Origin: UBA4466 sp963925035 | GTDB lineage: Bacteria > Bacteroidota > Bacteroidia > Flavobacteriales_D > Crocinitomicaceae | DNA length: 64,000 nucleotides | Assembly: GCA_963925035.1 (NCBI GenBank) | Contig: CAWUSK010000012.1 | Span: forward strand, 62,001-126,000 | Direction: 5' to 3' | Shown: piece by piece, positions 25,399 through 33,707 of the stretch | How the letters are laid out: the number at the start of each line of letters is the position of its first letter | How positions within the stretch are numbered: the stretch's first letter is position 1 | Position numbers and translations under genes: made by a program | The notes under the pieces: generated by a model | Told to the model about the DNA's origin: nothing | Database searches by the model: none | What the model saw: only the letters and a program-made list of their open reading frames with translations

Positions 25399-25943
25399 TT
25401 CTTCACCAAAATACCATTCAATTGAACATCATGTTCTTCTATTGGAACTTCAGCGACTTCTTGAAATGGATAGAAAACCCCTTGTTTAAACGCAGTTGGA
25501 TGTTGTGCTAGAAATGTGTCGTAATATCCGCCACCATAACCTAAGCGATAATTATTAGAATCAAACGCCAAACCAGGAATGATAATGAAATCAAAATCTC
25601 CTTTGTATTCAATGTTCGTTGCAGGGTGACTTGTGCCAAACACACCTTTTTCAAGGTCGTCAAACGAAGAAAGCACAAGGTTTTCCATCATTGGTTTAGG
25701 TAATGTTTTCGGAGTGACTACTGTTATTCCTTTTTCAATTAATCTTACTAAAAGAGGTTTGATATTGATTTCAGCACCCATCGGAATGTATGCATGGATC
25801 TTTTTTGCGTTTATAGTTTCTACTTTCTTTTCTAAAGCATAACAAACCCACGCGTCATAGTTTTCTTTTTCGATTGAATCAAAATTCAATCGACGCTTTA
25901 ACATGAATTCACGTAAAACTTTTTTTTGTTCTAGGATTGTCAT
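25395..25943 (-). CDS. 5-formyltetrahydrofolate cyclo-ligase
   Basis: ATP-dependent conversion of 5-formyl-THF to 5,10-methenyl-THF, returning stored folate to the one-carbon pool; 182 aa. The N-terminal basic segment KKVLREFMLKRR, the folate/ATP region YIPMGAEINIKPLL and the diagnostic loop LGYGGGYYDTFL are all present. It is followed on the plus strand by a convergent small ORF, and its own start lies 4 nt after the upstream DUF218 gene, so the two are co-transcribed. Confidence 0.9.
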   Translation of the reverse strand: MTILEQKKVLREFMLKRRLNFDSIEKENYDAWVCYALEKKVETINAKKIHAYIPMGAEINIKPLLVRLIEKGITVVTPKTLPKPMMENLVLSSFDDLEKGVFGTSHPATNIEYKGDFDFIIIPGLAFDSNNYRLGYGGGYYDTFLAQHPTAFKQGVFYPFQEVAEVPIEEHDVQLNGILVKN

Positions 25944-25947
25944 TTAC

Positions 25948-26715
25948 TTAAATATATCCAGCCATTGAATAGGAAATTTGGCCAACAATTTCCTTGAATA
26001 ACTTGTTCCATAAAAATAGCACTTCTCCGTTGGGAATAAGGTATTGGTCCCAAAAATAATTCCCAGATTGGTTGGAGTAAAGATCAGTTGAAAATGGCGT
26101 GCAGCTAACCCCCTCTTTTTCAAAGCAGGCCAATGAACGTTTCATGTGAATGCCTGATGTCACCAAAATGTAATCCTTAAAGTGTGGATATGATTGTTTT
26201 AAAATCCTCACAGTTTCAGCGGCATTTTGATGCGTGTTAATCGAAACTTCTTCTGTAATAATATCAGTTTCAGGAATCCCCCAAGAAATTAGTGCTTCTT
26301 TAATCTGCTTCGCTTCGTGCAAACCTCTATCAGTTAAATACCCTGAATCGCCTGATATCAATAATTTCTCAACTTTTCCAGTTTTATACAACGATAGAGC
26401 TTTGAATAACCGATCGCCCTGTCTGCGAATACTTATTTCATCAATGTCTGAGTTGTATTCAAACATTCCACCAAGAACAATCGCGACATCGTGTTTTTCT
26501 ACTTTATTAACAGGCGTTCCTGGAACTTCCCACATTTTGCAGAATACAGAAAATATAAAGGAGTTGGAGAAAATGACAAAAATGCAAATTGAACTCCATT
26601 TTCCAATCGTTTTCCATTTGGCTTTTTTAGCAAATAAAAAGAAGCCAAATGCAACTATCATCCAGAAAAATGGAGAGAGTAGAAATAATAATACTTTGGA
26701 TAAAAAGAAAAACAT
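25948..26715 (-). CDS. DUF218/YdcF (ElyC-like) membrane protein
   Basis: 255 aa. Two hydrophobic segments near the N-terminus (FLSKVLLFLLSPFFWMIVAF and WSSICIFVIFSNSFIFSVF) anchor an extracytoplasmic DUF218 domain. Its motifs are DVAIVLGGMFEYN, SLYKTGKVEKLLISGDSG, the conserved NTHQNAAET, and the closing ILVTSGIHMKRSL. ElyC relatives affect peptidoglycan precursor lipid carriers, so an envelope role is likely by family. It is upstream of, and co-transcribed with, the cyclo-ligase. Confidence 0.82.
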   Translation of the reverse strand: MFFFLSKVLLFLLSPFFWMIVAFGFFLFAKKAKWKTIGKWSSICIFVIFSNSFIFSVFCKMWEVPGTPVNKVEKHDVAIVLGGMFEYNSDIDEISIRRQGDRLFKALSLYKTGKVEKLLISGDSGYLTDRGLHEAKQIKEALISWGIPETDIITEEVSINTHQNAAETVRILKQSYPHFKDYILVTSGIHMKRSLACFEKEGVSCTPFSTDLYSNQSGNYFWDQYLIPNGEVLFLWNKLFKEIVGQISYSMAGYI

Positions 26716-26761
26716 ATGCTAAATTAATTCAAATGATAGCAGGTAGAACAAAAAGTCCTTA

Positions 26762-26769
26762 TATTTTTG
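26762..26769 (+). promoter_or_regulatory. Promoter -7 box before mscS-like gene
   Basis: TATTTTTG, an exact TAnnTTTG match 34 nt before the ATG. Between them lies a short tandem repeat (26774-26800). Confidence 0.4.
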
Positions 26770-26773
26770 TGTA

Positions 26774-26800
26774 AAAATACAGAAAATACAAAAAATACAG
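26774..26800 (+). repeat. 9-bp tandem repeat in the mscS leader
   Basis: Three consecutive 9-mers, AAAATACAG, AAAATACAA, AAAATACAG, followed by a degenerate fourth unit AAAATGAAG whose ATG is the start codon of the channel gene. Copy number changes would alter the distance from promoter to start codon but not the reading frame. Confidence 0.8.
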
Positions 26801-26803
26801 AAA

Positions 26804-27631
26804 ATGAAGGAAATTGAAAATTGGTTAGGTTTAGACGGTGGAAGTATTTTCAAGGGAATTTTAGAATTTGGACTGAAACTAGCAATAGCTATAGGTATTT
26901 TTATCGTTGGATTTTGGTTAGCAAAAGTAATAAGTAAAACGTTTGTAAAGATATTGACGAAGAGCGATACAGAGCCTAGCCTAATTACCTTTTTAGCGAG
27001 TTTAACTCGTGCGGTTATTAAAGTTTTGGTAGTTATTACGGCAATTACACAACTTGGTGTTGAAATGACCTCTTTTGTTGCACTGCTTGGAGCTGCTGGT
27101 TTGGCCATTGGTATGGCTTTTTCTGGAACCTTATCTAATTTCGCAGGTGGAGTAATGATATTGTTTTTCAAGCCATTTAAAACTGGAGATTTTATTAATG
27201 TCCAAGGCGAAGAAGGTTTTGTTGATCAAGTTTTGATTTTTAATACAATATTAAAAACGTTTGATAATAAGGTAATTATTCTAGCGAATGGAGCTGTCTC
27301 AAACAATACAATTGTTAATTATACCAAGGCAGATAAAAGAAGAGTTGATTGGCATTTTGGAATCGCCTATGGAGATGATTTAAAAGTAGCTAAAGAAGTT
27401 CTGTTTAAATTTATTAAGGAAGAACCAATGATTCTAAAAGACCCTTCTCCTTTTGTTGGAGTTGGCGATTTGGGAGATTCTTCTGTGAACCTCGTGGTTA
27501 AGGCATGGGTGCAAACGGATGATTATTGGGATGTTTTTTACGCGATGAATGAACGTGTTTACAACGAATTCGGTGCAGCAGGATTAAATATTCCTTTCCC
27601 TCAAATGGATGTTCATATGAAGGGCCAGTAA
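26804..27631 (+). CDS. Small-conductance mechanosensitive channel (MscS family)
   Basis: 275 aa. Three membrane helices: TM1 ILEFGLKLAIAIGIFIVGFW (about 19-38), TM2 LTRAVIKVLVVITAITQLGV (about 66-85), and pore-lining TM3 FVALLGAAGLAIGMAFSGTL, rich in Gly/Ala as in MscS. The beta domain has FKPFKTGDFINVQGEEGFV and ILANGAVSNNTIVNYTK. The C-terminal alpha-beta domain ends FPQMDVHMKG. It opens under membrane tension to release solutes in osmotic downshock. The stop overlaps the next ATG by one base. Confidence 0.93.
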   Translation: MKEIENWLGLDGGSIFKGILEFGLKLAIAIGIFIVGFWLAKVISKTFVKILTKSDTEPSLITFLASLTRAVIKVLVVITAITQLGVEMTSFVALLGAAGLAIGMAFSGTLSNFAGGVMILFFKPFKTGDFINVQGEEGFVDQVLIFNTILKTFDNKVIILANGAVSNNTIVNYTKADKRRVDWHFGIAYGDDLKVAKEVLFKFIKEEPMILKDPSPFVGVGDLGDSSVNLVVKAWVQTDDYWDVFYAMNERVYNEFGAAGLNIPFPQMDVHMKGQ

Positions 27632-28077
27632 TGGAAAATTTAAACAATCATCCGCTCGTTCAATTGTATATTAAAAAAAATAATTTTGGTCGATTTTTAG
27701 AAATGGAATTTGAGATTTCAGAACCCGGGAAGGTACATTATTCAATGCCAATACACGCATTACATCTTGCAACTCCACTGGCTGCCCATGGAGGCGCAAT
27801 TTCAGCTTTAATGGATGCAACAATGGGCGTTTGCGCTTTGTCGCGAGTGGTTGAGGAGAACAAAGTGGTTTCTACCATTGAATTGAAAATCTCGTTCATA
27901 AGTCCAGCATTAGAGAATGACTTACTTTCAGCAGATGCCAATGTGATTAAAAAAGGAAATCGTTTGTTGTTCGTGGAAGGGAAAATATATAACCAACGAG
28001 AAGAGTTGGTGGCAATGGCAACAGGCACTTTTAACGCCTATGAACCAAAGAATGCGGGGTTTAATTTTAATCCTTGA
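27631..28077 (+). CDS. PaaI-type hotdog thioesterase
   Basis: 148 aa. The core PLAAHGGAISALMDATMGVCAL carries the HGG(A/T) motif and the catalytic Asp of the PaaI branch (positions about 51-70; quoted part HGGAISALMDATMG). The following strands VVSTIELKISFISPA and GRL-like RLLFVEGKIYN match the fold. It probably hydrolyses an aryl- or acyl-CoA. It is coupled to mscS by a TAATG overlap at 27629-27633. Confidence 0.85.
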   Translation: MENLNNHPLVQLYIKKNNFGRFLEMEFEISEPGKVHYSMPIHALHLATPLAAHGGAISALMDATMGVCALSRVVEENKVVSTIELKISFISPALENDLLSADANVIKKGNRLLFVEGKIYNQREELVAMATGTFNAYEPKNAGFNFNP

Positions 28078-28109
28078 ATGCATTCGCAAAAGGAATCTTA
28101 AATTTTATA

Positions 28110-28117
28110 TAACTTTG
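28110..28117 (+). promoter_or_regulatory. Promoter -7 box before tatA
   Basis: TAACTTTG, an exact TAnnTTTG match ending 4 nt before the ATG at 28122. A TTCG at 28083-28086 lies 23 bp upstream. It predicts a leaderless transcript. Confidence 0.45.
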
Positions 28118-28121
28118 AGTT

Positions 28122-28610
28122 ATGGTTTTAATTTTTAATGACATCGCGGGATCGGAAATACTATTGATTCTTGTCTTTATTTTAATCTTTTTCGGGTCGA
28201 AAAGTATTCCGAATTTGGCTAAAACATTAGGGAAAGCCATGCGTCATATTAAAGAAGCATCTTCGGATATTCAAAATGAGATTAAGAAATCTGGAGTGGA
28301 TATTAAAAAGGACTTGAATTTAAAAGGAATATTAGAGGATACAGCGCAAGATATTAAACGTCCTCTTGATCAAATGGCAGTTGATTTAGAGAACTCCATT
28401 AAATATCAACCAAATCGACCGGATTCTAAAGTTCAACTTCCACCAACAACTGAAGAATTAGAAAAATTGAAAAATACACCGAAGAAAGAAGTTAAGTCAG
28501 AAGAAGTGAAGTTGAAGGAAACAAAAAATGAAACGCCAAAAGACGTTTCTTTAAATGAAGTTGAGACTCCAGTTTCAAAAGGACCGAAACCTACTAAGCA
28601 AGGCGGATAG
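28122..28610 (+). CDS. tatA: Twin-arginine translocase subunit TatA/TatE
   Basis: 162 aa. An N-terminal membrane helix (SEILLILVFILIFFGSKSIPN) with the FFGS-K-IP hinge precedes the amphipathic helix LAKTLGKAMRHIKEASSDI, the standard TatA layout. The C-terminal half is long, charged and Pro/Lys/Glu-rich, probably disordered. TatA forms the pore for folded Tat substrates. TatC is not in the window. A bidirectional terminator follows. Confidence 0.9.
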   Translation: MVLIFNDIAGSEILLILVFILIFFGSKSIPNLAKTLGKAMRHIKEASSDIQNEIKKSGVDIKKDLNLKGILEDTAQDIKRPLDQMAVDLENSIKYQPNRPDSKVQLPPTTEELEKLKNTPKKEVKSEEVKLKETKNETPKDVSLNEVETPVSKGPKPTKQGG

Positions 28611-28631
28611 TGCTTTTTCTATATCCTTTTG

Positions 28632-28662
28632 AAAAAGAATTTATAAATTATAAATTCTTTTT
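28632..28662. terminator. Bidirectional terminator after tatA
   Basis: AAAAAGAATTTATA (28632-28645), loop AAT, TATAAATTCTTTTT (28649-28662). A perfect 14-bp AT-rich stem with A-run and T-run flanks. Confidence 0.7.
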
Positions 28663-28710
28663 ATTAATTCAGCAACACTAAGAATACTCGGTTTCTGTAA
28701 CTAATCAATT

Positions 28711-29611
28711 ATGTTTAAAACTACGACTGTACTTATTTCATTCGTACTTATTACTTCTACAAATAGCATCAACGCTCAAACTGCTGCACTCCAGTTTGAT
28801 GGAGTAAATGATCATGTGGTTATGCAACATGATAATGCATATGACGTTGGTTTTGGCAATTTTACCTTTTAAGCAAACGTACAAGTGGCGATAATTCAGG
28901 ATTTCTTCTATTTTTCGTTAACGGTGAATTATCACTTCAAACTGATGGGCAAAATCATAGTGGTGCGCCGAACAGAGACATTAGAGATGGTCAATGTCAT
29001 CATGTGGCAGTTGCGCCGTCAAGTGCATCTCTTTTAAGTTGGTATATAGCTGGGGAGCCAACAACGACTAATATAGATGCTAATTATAACATTTCGACAT
29101 CGGCACCAGTGGTGATAGGAAATGATTTTTACGTCTCTAACCTTTCCTCTGCGTCATTTAAAGGTACAATTCAAGAGGCGCGAGTTTGGAATGTAGCGAG
29201 AACGATGAAATATTATAGGGAGTACTTCTGGCTTGATTGGTTATTAGATGATGTTGCTGGACAATCGGTTAATGACTTTTCTATGATTAGTAATATAGGT
29301 GTTATTGTTGCTACCTGAACGTCAGAAGTAAGTGACCCGGTTTTCATTGGTGCTTGTCCTTTAGATGGATTAGATGGAATTAATGATGTTTCTGAGAATA
29401 ATTCATTCTCAATTTACCCAAATCCTTATTAGTATTTAACTCTTTGCTGATAGATGCTGAATTAGTTATATTCGATATACTTGGAAAAGAAATGGTTAGA
29501 AAACCTTTCACAGGAAGTAAAGTTGAGCAAAGAGATTTTAGAGAATGGCGCATATTTCGTTCGTCTAAAAGATGGCGAAATGAATATATACAGCGGATAG
29601 TTGAAGAGTGA
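28711..29611 (+). pseudogene. Decayed LamG-domain secreted protein with T9SS sorting domain
   Basis: The ATG at 28711 begins a signal peptide (TTTVLISFVLITSTNSINAQ) and a LamG start (AALQFDGVNDHVVMQHDN) that stops at TAA 28870-28872. One base away the sense continues (RTSGDNSGFLLFFVNGELSL, GQCHHVAVAPSS, FKGTIQEARVWNVART) to a second stop at 29316-29318. Remnants of a type A sorting domain follow, NNSFSIYPNP near 29400, then ILGKEMVRKPF and AYFVRLKDGEM, in shifting frames. So at least two stops and several frameshifts are present. It was once a cell-surface LamG/concanavalin-like protein exported by the T9SS. Confidence 0.85.
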
Positions 29612-29639
29612 TATAAGACAGCGTTCCAGAAATTGAGTT

Positions 29640-29671
29640 AACTGTGAGATGAATTTCTCACAGTTTTTTTA
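29640..29671 (+). terminator. Terminator after the LamG pseudogene
   Basis: AACTGTGAGA (29640-29649), a 6-nt loop, TCTCACAGTT (29656-29665), then a T-run. An intact terminator behind a broken gene, which suggests recent decay. Confidence 0.8.
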
Positions 29672-29767
29672 TTTTCATATGTGTATTTAAGTTGTAAACT
29701 AATGATTATTAATACTTATTTAATATACAACTTTCGTTAAATAGCTTATAAATCGTTTAATTCTACG

Positions 29768-29775
29768 TATCTTTG
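29768..29775 (+). promoter_or_regulatory. Promoter -7 box before the DEAD-box helicase
   Basis: TATCTTTG, exact TAnnTTTG, 22 nt before the ATG at 29798. No -33 TTG lies at the ideal distance. Confidence 0.45.
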
Positions 29776-29797
29776 CACTCAATTTTAAAATAAAAAA

Positions 29798-31774
29798 ATG
29801 ACATTTGAGGAACTCGGGCTAAAGAGTGAGGTGCTGAAGTCGTTAAAAGAACTGGGGTTTGAAGCACCTACTCCGATCCAACAAGAAGCCATTCCGCACC
29901 TATTAGGTGAGAAAAGTGACTTCGTTGGTTTAGCTCAAACAGGGACAGGTAAAACCGCAGCGTTCGGTTTACCACTAGTAAGCAAAGTGAAGGAAAACGT
30001 CAAAATTCCACAGGGACTAATTATTTGTCCAACACGTGAACTTTGTTTGCAAATCGCGAAAGATTTACAATCTTATTCTAATCATTTAAACATCAGTGTA
30101 CAATCTGTCTATGGCGGAACGGACATTCGTAAACAAATGTCGGATATCAAAAGAGGGGTAACTATTATTGTTGCAACTCCAGGTAGATTGGTAGATTTGA
30201 TTAATAGAAGAGCAGTTGTTCTGCAAGAGATTGAGTACGTTGTACTTGATGAGGCAGATGAGATGCTAAACATGGGATTTAAAGAGGACATTGATGCCAT
30301 TTTAAGTCAAACTCCGGATTCAAAAAATGTATGGCTCTTTTCGGCAACAATGCCAAAAGAAGTAGCAAACATTGCTAAGAATTACATGGAAAATCCATTA
30401 GAAGTTTCTATTGGACACAAAAATCAATCGAATGAAAACATCGAGCACATTTATTTCGTCGTAAAAGAAAGAGATAGATACGCTGCTTTGAAGCGTTTAA
30501 TTGACTTTAATCCAAATATTTACGGATTGGTTTTTTGCAGAACAAGAAGAGAAACAGCTTTAGTTGCAGAAAAATTAGGGAAAGAAGGATACAGCGCAGA
30601 ACCGTTGCACGGAGATTTGTCTCAAGCACAACGTGACTCTGTAATGAATAGATTTAGAGAAAAGTCACTTCAAATTTTAGTTGCAACAGATGTTGCGGCA
30701 AGAGGAATTGATGTAGATAATATTTCTCACGTTATTAATTACAACCTTCCAGATGAAATCGAAAACTACACGCACAGAAGTGGCAGAACTGCTCGTGCTG
30801 GTAAAAAAGGTGAATCGTTGGTATTGATTAATACAGGAGAAGGTTATAAGATTCGTATTATTGAAGGTAAAATCAGAACGACTTTTGTCAAAGGTGAAAT
30901 TCCTGAACCAAAAGAAATTTGTGAAGCTCAATTGTTGAAATTGGTAAGTAAAGTCATCGCTACGGAAGTAAAAGAAGACGATATTGCTGAATTCTTACCT
31001 CCAGTAATGGCGGAATTTGAGAACCTTACAAAAGAAGAAGTGGTGAAGCGCTTTATTTCTGCTGAATTTAACCGTTTCTTAGATTATTACGAACGAGCTG
31101 GTGATTTGAACGCGAAAGCGGGAAGAGATCGTGACAGCGGACGTGATGGAGATCGCGGAAATAGAAGAGATAGAGGTGATAGAGATGAACGCGGGGATAG
31201 AGGAGATAGAAGAGAGAGAGCACCACGAAAAGAAGATGCAAACAAAACACGATTCTTTGTTAATTTAGGTCAAAGAGACGGATTGAATCCAGGTGGATTG
31301 TTACGCGTTGTTTGCGATAGCACAGGACTTCAATCAAGTAACGTTGGAAAGATTGATATTTTAGCGTCTTATTCGTTCTTTGAAGCGGATAATGATTTAG
31401 CGGATAAAATTATTAAAGAGGTTAACGGAACTGAATACGAAGGTCACAAAGTAAATGTTGAAGTAACCACTAAGAAGCCTTCTGGTGGAGGTGGTGGTGG
31501 AAGTCGTCGTCCTAGTGGCGGTGGTGGAGGCGGAAGTCGTAGTTTTGGTACTCCAAGAAGCGGTGGAAGTAGTCCTCGAAGAGATGGTGGAAGCGGTCAA
31601 AGAAGAGACAGCGGAAGCGGTCCTAGGAGAGATGGCGGAAGTAGCCCAAGAAGATCTGAAGGAGGAAGCTCTCGAAGTGAAAGTGGATCTCGTGAAAGTG
31701 GATCTCGTGAAGGAGGTTCCCGTGAAGGCGGAGCTCGTGAAGGAGGCTTTGAAAATAGAAGAAGACGTAATTAA
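29798..31774 (+). CDS. deaD: DEAD-box RNA helicase with DbpA-like domain and G/S/R-rich tail
   Basis: 658-aa ATP-dependent RNA helicase of the CsdA/DeaD type, likely in ribosome assembly and cold adaptation. The helicase core has Q-motif TPIQQEAIP, AQTGTGKTAAF, PTREL, VLDEADEML, SAT, VATDVAARGIDV and HRSGRTARAG (residues 1-375). A charged linker (about 445-490, Arg/Asp/Gly repeats) precedes a DbpA RNA-binding domain (RFFVNLGQRDGLNPGGLLR, about 495-570). The tail from about 575 is low complexity, with runs of glycine and many SxR, GSRE and RRDGGS units, probably disordered. It is 21 nt upstream of typA. Confidence 0.92.
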   Translation: MTFEELGLKSEVLKSLKELGFEAPTPIQQEAIPHLLGEKSDFVGLAQTGTGKTAAFGLPLVSKVKENVKIPQGLIICPTRELCLQIAKDLQSYSNHLNISVQSVYGGTDIRKQMSDIKRGVTIIVATPGRLVDLINRRAVVLQEIEYVVLDEADEMLNMGFKEDIDAILSQTPDSKNVWLFSATMPKEVANIAKNYMENPLEVSIGHKNQSNENIEHIYFVVKERDRYAALKRLIDFNPNIYGLVFCRTRRETALVAEKLGKEGYSAEPLHGDLSQAQRDSVMNRFREKSLQILVATDVAARGIDVDNISHVINYNLPDEIENYTHRSGRTARAGKKGESLVLINTGEGYKIRIIEGKIRTTFVKGEIPEPKEICEAQLLKLVSKVIATEVKEDDIAEFLPPVMAEFENLTKEEVVKRFISAEFNRFLDYYERAGDLNAKAGRDRDSGRDGDRGNRRDRGDRDERGDRGDRRERAPRKEDANKTRFFVNLGQRDGLNPGGLLRVVCDSTGLQSSNVGKIDILASYSFFEADNDLADKIIKEVNGTEYEGHKVNVEVTTKKPSGGGGGGSRRPSGGGGGGSRSFGTPRSGGSSPRRDGGSGQRRDSGSGPRRDGGSSPRRSEGGSSRSESGSRESGSREGGSREGGAREGGFENRRRRN

Positions 31775-31795
31775 AAAGAGAAATTTTATTTAACA

Positions 31796-33592
31796 ATGGA
31801 AATTAGAAATATTGCAATTATTGCCCATGTCGATCACGGTAAGACTACCTTGGTTGATAAGATGATTGAAGCTGGAAGTGTTATTGATGGAAGAAATCGC
31901 CCTACAGGTGAGTTGATCATGGATAACAATGACCTTGAGCGAGAAAGAGGAATTACGATTGTATCGAAAAATGTTTCGGTAATGTATAAAGGAACAAAAA
32001 TCAATATTATTGATACTCCAGGTCACGCCGATTTCGGCGGTGAAGTTGAACGTGTATTGAACATGGCAGATGGTGTTTGTTTGTTGGTGGATGCTTTTGA
32101 AGGTCCAATGCCACAGACGCGTTTTGTTCTAGGTAAAGCTCTTTCAATGGGGTTGAAGCCACTTGTTGTAATTAACAAAGTGGATAAAGACAACTGTACT
32201 CCTGAAGAAGTTCACGAGAAAGTATTTGACTTAATGTTTGAATTAGATGCAACTGAAGCTCAGTTAGACTTCCCTACAATTTACGGTTCTGCAAAGAACA
32301 GTTGGATGTCTGACGATTGGAAAGATCAAACTGATTCAATTACTCCTTTGTTGGATAAAATTCTAGAATATTATCCACCAATTACTATTCCTGATGGAAA
32401 TACACAAATGTTAATTACATCTTTGGATTTCTCTTCATTTGTAGGACGTATCGCTATCGGTCGTTTAACAAGAGGTGAAATGAAACCAAATATGCCAATT
32501 ATTCTTGCAAAAGCAGATGGAACTTTGCAGAAGCACAGAACAAAAGATATTTTCACTTTCGAAGGAACAGATCGTATTAAAGTTGATAGTGTTCAGCCAG
32601 GTGATATTTGTGCTATAACTGGAATTGAAGGATTTGAGATTGGAGATAGTATCTGTGATGCTGAAGAGCCAGAACCTTTAGAAAGTATTGCGATTGATGA
32701 ACCAACAATGGGGATGTTATTCTCTATTAACGATTCTCCTTTCTTTGGAAAGGAAGGTAAATTGGTGACTTCTCGTCATATTTCTGAACGACTAGATAAA
32801 GAGCTTGAGAAAAATTTAGCAATGAAAATTGGTAAAACTGAAAAAGCGGATAAATGGATGGTTTTTGGACGTGGTGTAATGCACTTGTCTGTTCTTATTG
32901 AAACAATGCGCCGTGAGGGGTATGAGTTACAAGTTGGTCAACCACAAGTTATCATAAAAGAAATTGACGGTAAGAAATGTGAGCCTGTTGAAGAGTTGAC
33001 GATTGATTTACCTGAAGTAAATAGTGGAACAGCTGTAGAAGCAGTGATGAACAGAAAAGGTGAAATGAAAAATATGGTACCTAAAGGGGAACGTATGACA
33101 ATCACTTTTGAAATTCCTTCACGTGGAATTATCGGTTTGAGAAACTATTTGTTAACTGCAACTGCAGGAGAGGCAATTATGTCGCATCGTTACTTGGAAT
33201 ACCAACCTTACAAAGGTGAAATTCCTGGCCGTTTGAATGGTTCTCTTATCTCTATGGAGTTAGGTACATCAATTCCTTTTTCATTGAATAATTTACAGGA
33301 AAGAGGTACATTCTTTATTAATGCTGGTGAAGCAATTTATGAAGGACAAGTAATTGGTGAAAATAGCCGTGCAAATGATTTAGTTGTAAACGTTACTAAA
33401 ACGAAACAATTAACGAATATGCGTAAGTCTGGAACAGATGCAAAAGTAAAAATTGTTCCACCAAGAGAGTTTAGCTTAGAAGAGTGTTTAGAGTATATTC
33501 AAGGTGATGAATACGTTGAAGTAACTCCAAATAGTCTTAGAATGCGTAAGATTTTACTTAAGGAAACAGAAAGAAAACGTAGTGGGAAGTAA
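31796..33592 (+). CDS. typA: Ribosome-associated GTPase TypA/BipA
   Basis: Translational GTPase needed for 50S assembly and growth at low temperature or stress; 598 aa. Motifs are G1 AHVDHGKTTL (residues 10-19), G2 ERERGITIVSK, G3 DTPGHADFGGEV, G4 NKVDK, and the BipA-specific C-terminal domain (GIIGLRNYLLTATAGEAIMS, NLQERGTFFINAGE). It follows the cold-shock-type helicase gene with a 21-nt gap, a functionally sensible pairing for ribosome biogenesis. Confidence 0.95.
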   Translation: MEIRNIAIIAHVDHGKTTLVDKMIEAGSVIDGRNRPTGELIMDNNDLERERGITIVSKNVSVMYKGTKINIIDTPGHADFGGEVERVLNMADGVCLLVDAFEGPMPQTRFVLGKALSMGLKPLVVINKVDKDNCTPEEVHEKVFDLMFELDATEAQLDFPTIYGSAKNSWMSDDWKDQTDSITPLLDKILEYYPPITIPDGNTQMLITSLDFSSFVGRIAIGRLTRGEMKPNMPIILAKADGTLQKHRTKDIFTFEGTDRIKVDSVQPGDICAITGIEGFEIGDSICDAEEPEPLESIAIDEPTMGMLFSINDSPFFGKEGKLVTSRHISERLDKELEKNLAMKIGKTEKADKWMVFGRGVMHLSVLIETMRREGYELQVGQPQVIIKEIDGKKCEPVEELTIDLPEVNSGTAVEAVMNRKGEMKNMVPKGERMTITFEIPSRGIIGLRNYLLTATAGEAIMSHRYLEYQPYKGEIPGRLNGSLISMELGTSIPFSLNNLQERGTFFINAGEAIYEGQVIGENSRANDLVVNVTKTKQLTNMRKSGTDAKVKIVPPREFSLEECLEYIQGDEYVEVTPNSLRMRKILLKETERKRSGK

Positions 33593-33623
33593 CTTTCCAA
33601 TATAATATTCTTTATTTATTGTG

Positions 33624-33670
33624 AATACCATGTTGAAAACAATTGTTTGTCAGCATGGTATTTTGCTTTA
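33624..33670 (+). terminator. Terminator after typA
   Basis: A 13-bp stem with one G-U pair (33624-33636 with 33650-33662, AATACCATG/CATGGTATT outermost), a 13-nt loop, then TTTTGCTTT. The loop is large, so efficiency may be moderate. Confidence 0.55.
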
Positions 33671-33707
33671 AAAGGTGTACATTAGATTAAATCAAAATTA
33701 TTGGATT

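Noticed and set aside
26719..27171. 150-aa minus-strand ORF with FCIFCIF repeats
   Set aside because: It lies antisense to mscS, and its repeat comes from the 9-bp tandem repeat in the mscS leader.
31485..31793. ORF rich in Val and Glu on the plus strand
   Set aside because: It is an out-of-frame reading of the Gly/Ser/Arg repeats in the DEAD-box helicase tail and has no independent start signal.
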